The notes below the pieces were generated by a model, which worked only from the letters and a program-made list of their open reading frames with translations, searched no databases and was not told the origin of the DNA. Positions 62,866 to 64,000 of a DNA stretch of 64,000 bases are shown here, one piece after another. The DNA is from Streptomyces cinerochromogenes. Lineage in GTDB: Bacteria; Actinomycetota; Actinomycetes; Streptomycetales; Streptomycetaceae. The DNA is taken from positions 372,001-436,000 of the forward strand of contig NZ_BMRM01000006.1 of the NCBI RefSeq assembly GCF_014648635.1. The letters run 5' to 3'. Made by a program: the position numbers and the translations under genes. Each line of letters starts with the position of its first letter. Positions within the stretch are counted from its first letter, which is position 1.

Positions 62866-63690
62866 TTACAGCTTGTTCAGCACCTGGCCCAGCAGCTGCC
62901 CCATCCGTGCCGCGGAGTCGCGGCCGGCCTGGAGGACCTCCTCGTGGTTGAGGGGTTCGCCGGTCATGCCCGCGGCCAGGTTGGTTACCAGGGAGATGCC
63001 CAGGACCTCGGCGCCGGCCTCGCGGGCGGCGATGGCTTCGAGGACCGTGGACATGCCGACGAGGTCCGCGCCGATGACGCGGGCCATGCGGATCTCGGCC
63101 GGGGTCTCGTAGTGCGGGCCGGGGAACTGGGCGTAGACGCCCTCCTCCAGCGTGGGGTCGATCTCCTTGCACAGGGCGCGCAGGCGCGGGGAGTACAGGT
63201 CCGTCAGGTCGACGAAGTTGGCGCCGACGATGGGCGAGGTCGCCGTCAGGTTGATGTGGTCGCTGATGAGGACCGGCTGGCCGGGGCGCATGCCCTCGCG
63301 CAGGCCGCCGCAGCCGTTCGTCAGCACGATCGTCTTGCAGCCCGCGGCCACGGCCGTACGCACGCCGTGGGCGACGGCGGCGACGCCGCGGCCCTCGTAG
63401 TAGTGGGTGCGGCCCAGGAAGACCAGGGCGCGCTTGTCACCGAAGGAGTACGAGCGGATCTTGCCGCCGTGCCCCTCGACGGCCGGCGGCGGGAAGCCGG
63501 GCAGCTCGGTGACCTGGAACTCGGCGTCGGGTGCGCCCAGGGCGTCGACGGCCGGAGCCCAGCCGGAGCCCATCACGAGGGCGACGTCGTGGGTCTCGGC
63601 GCCGGTGAGGGCGCGCAGGCGCGCGGCGGCGGCGTCGGCGGCGGCGTAGGGGTCGCCCTGGATGTCGTCCGGAAGAAGAGATGCGTTCAC
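62866..63690 (-). CDS. punA: Purine nucleoside phosphorylase (trimeric class)
   Basis: Phosphorolysis of inosine and guanosine (and deoxy forms) to base and (deoxy)ribose-1-phosphate; 274 residues from GTG 63690. The low-molecular-mass, trimeric class is seen from [72 protein letters not shown] and [40 protein letters not shown] is the PNP family signature. Often labelled deoD in Streptomyces. Its operator is 26 bases upstream. It follows the gamma-glutamylcyclotransferase-like gene in the same direction. Confidence 0.93.
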   Translation of the reverse strand: MNASLLPDDIQGDPYAAADAAAARLRALTGAETHDVALVMGSGWAPAVDALGAPDAEFQVTELPGFPPPAVEGHGGKIRSYSFGDKRALVFLGRTHYYEGRGVAAVAHGVRTAVAAGCKTIVLTNGCGGLREGMRPGQPVLISDHINLTATSPIVGANFVDLTDLYSPRLRALCKEIDPTLEEGVYAQFPGPHYETPAEIRMARVIGADLVGMSTVLEAIAAREAGAEVLGISLVTNLAAGMTGEPLNHEEVLQAGRDSAARMGQLLGQVLNKL

Positions 63691-63715
63691 GCCGACGAGG
63701 GTAGCCGGTCTTCGC

Positions 63716-63727
63716 CTACGCGCGTAG
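63716..63727. promoter_or_regulatory. Nucleoside-regulon palindrome, copy 5 (perfect)
   Basis: CTACGCGCGTAG, 26 bases upstream of the purine nucleoside phosphorylase start on the minus strand. Confidence 0.8.
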
Positions 63728-63825
63728 ATGACAGAGCCCACGGGTTTGGATCCGTTACCTTGTCGGTTTCCACAAACGGCGGCGGAGGGCCAGGTGGAGG
63801 GCCGGGCGGGGAAGGGGGCGCCGGG

Positions 63826-64000
63826 TCAGCAGGGGCGCTTGCGGAGTTCCATCACATAGTCGTGCGGGGCCCCCGCCGACTCCGCCGCGTCGGCGATCTC
63901 GCCCAGGTAGCGCGCCGACGGCAGACCGCCCTCGTAGCCGTCGAGGACGTACGCCCAGGCCGGCTCCTCGCCGTCCAGCGTGTGCACGCGCACGCGTACC
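63826..64000 (-). CDS. Gamma-glutamylcyclotransferase-like protein, C-terminal part
   Basis: The gene starts beyond the right edge. The visible 57 residues include VLDGYEGGLPSARYLGEIA, DAAESAGAPHDYVMELRKRP and end in Cys. The YEGG...YLGEIADAAE block is typical of the AIG2/gamma-glutamylcyclotransferase-like family found next to purine nucleoside phosphorylase genes of Streptomyces. The catalytic Glu region is outside the window, so the assignment rests on the tail only. Confidence 0.65.
   Translation of the reverse strand, partial: VRVRVHTLDGEEPAWAYVLDGYEGGLPSARYLGEIADAAESAGAPHDYVMELRKRPC

Overview
The window is very GC-rich, dense in genes, and uses GTG starts and G/C third positions throughout, as in Streptomyces. 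The block afsQ1-afsQ2-sigQ together with the sdh operon, adenosine deaminase, deoC, a phosphosugar mutase and purine nucleoside phosphorylase matches, as far as I remember it, the core-chromosome order of S. coelicolor between sdh and the purine phosphorylase. I see no tRNA, rRNA, CRISPR array, prophage or transposase.

Layout. 1-5.3 kb (minus): end of an FG-GAP secreted protein, the succinate dehydrogenase operon sdhCDAB, and a ureidoimidazoline decarboxylase. 5.4-13.1 kb (plus): a secreted GH20 hexosaminidase, a DUF4328 membrane protein, two unknown proteins, then two tandem paralogous modules, each an ECF sigma factor followed by a single-pass membrane protein. 13.4-20 kb: an L,D-transpeptidase lipoprotein, a stand-alone methylmalonyl-CoA-mutase catalytic subunit, a LysE exporter, a TetR/FAD-monooxygenase divergent pair with two clear operators, and an acyltransferase. 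20.2-27.6 kb: a cell-wall glycopolymer cluster (sialic acid/Kdn type) with two polysialyltransferase-like proteins, a GT2, a DUF6716 protein, a CMP-acylneuraminate synthetase fused to a HAD phosphatase, and a NeuB-type synthase. 27.8-30.6 kb: a WXG-like protein / DUF1023 hydrolase / lipoprotein trio.

30.8-39.3 kb: an M20 amidohydrolase, then a nucleoside uptake and salvage locus (BMP lipoprotein, ABC ATPase, two permeases, cytidine deaminase, thymidine phosphorylase). 39.4-47.6 kb: Uma2 protein, AEC transporter, STAS protein, SnoaL-tailed sigma factor, MFS/LysR pair, alpha/beta hydrolase, adenosine deaminase, small secreted protein. 47.7-53.9 kb: PspC and VanZ proteins, the lipoprotein-afsQ2-afsQ1 operon with divergent sigQ, a uridine-kinase-like gene and a small secreted protein. 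54-64 kb: a deoC-ALDH-ALDH' operon, two PH-domain membrane proteins, a 29-bp tandem-repeat array, phosphosugar mutase, purine nucleoside phosphorylase and the end of a gamma-glutamylcyclotransferase-like gene.

How it fits together. The strongest system-level signal is a palindrome, CTACGCGCGTAG, found close upstream of five transcription units spread over 32 kb: the BMP lipoprotein, the ABC-cdd-deoA operon, adenosine deaminase, deoC-ALDH-ALDH', and purine nucleoside phosphorylase. Together these genes import nucleosides, deaminate them, phosphorolyse them, and break deoxyribose-5-phosphate down to acetaldehyde, which the neighbouring ALDH pair could oxidise. I infer one repressor controls them all; it is not identifiable inside the window. 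Secondary points are the catalytically dead ALDH partner (a split ALDH16-like arrangement), the apparent ATC start codon of the ABC ATPase, the tandem ECF modules, the Kdn-type glycopolymer cluster, and the 29-bp array with a nine-unit higher-order duplication.
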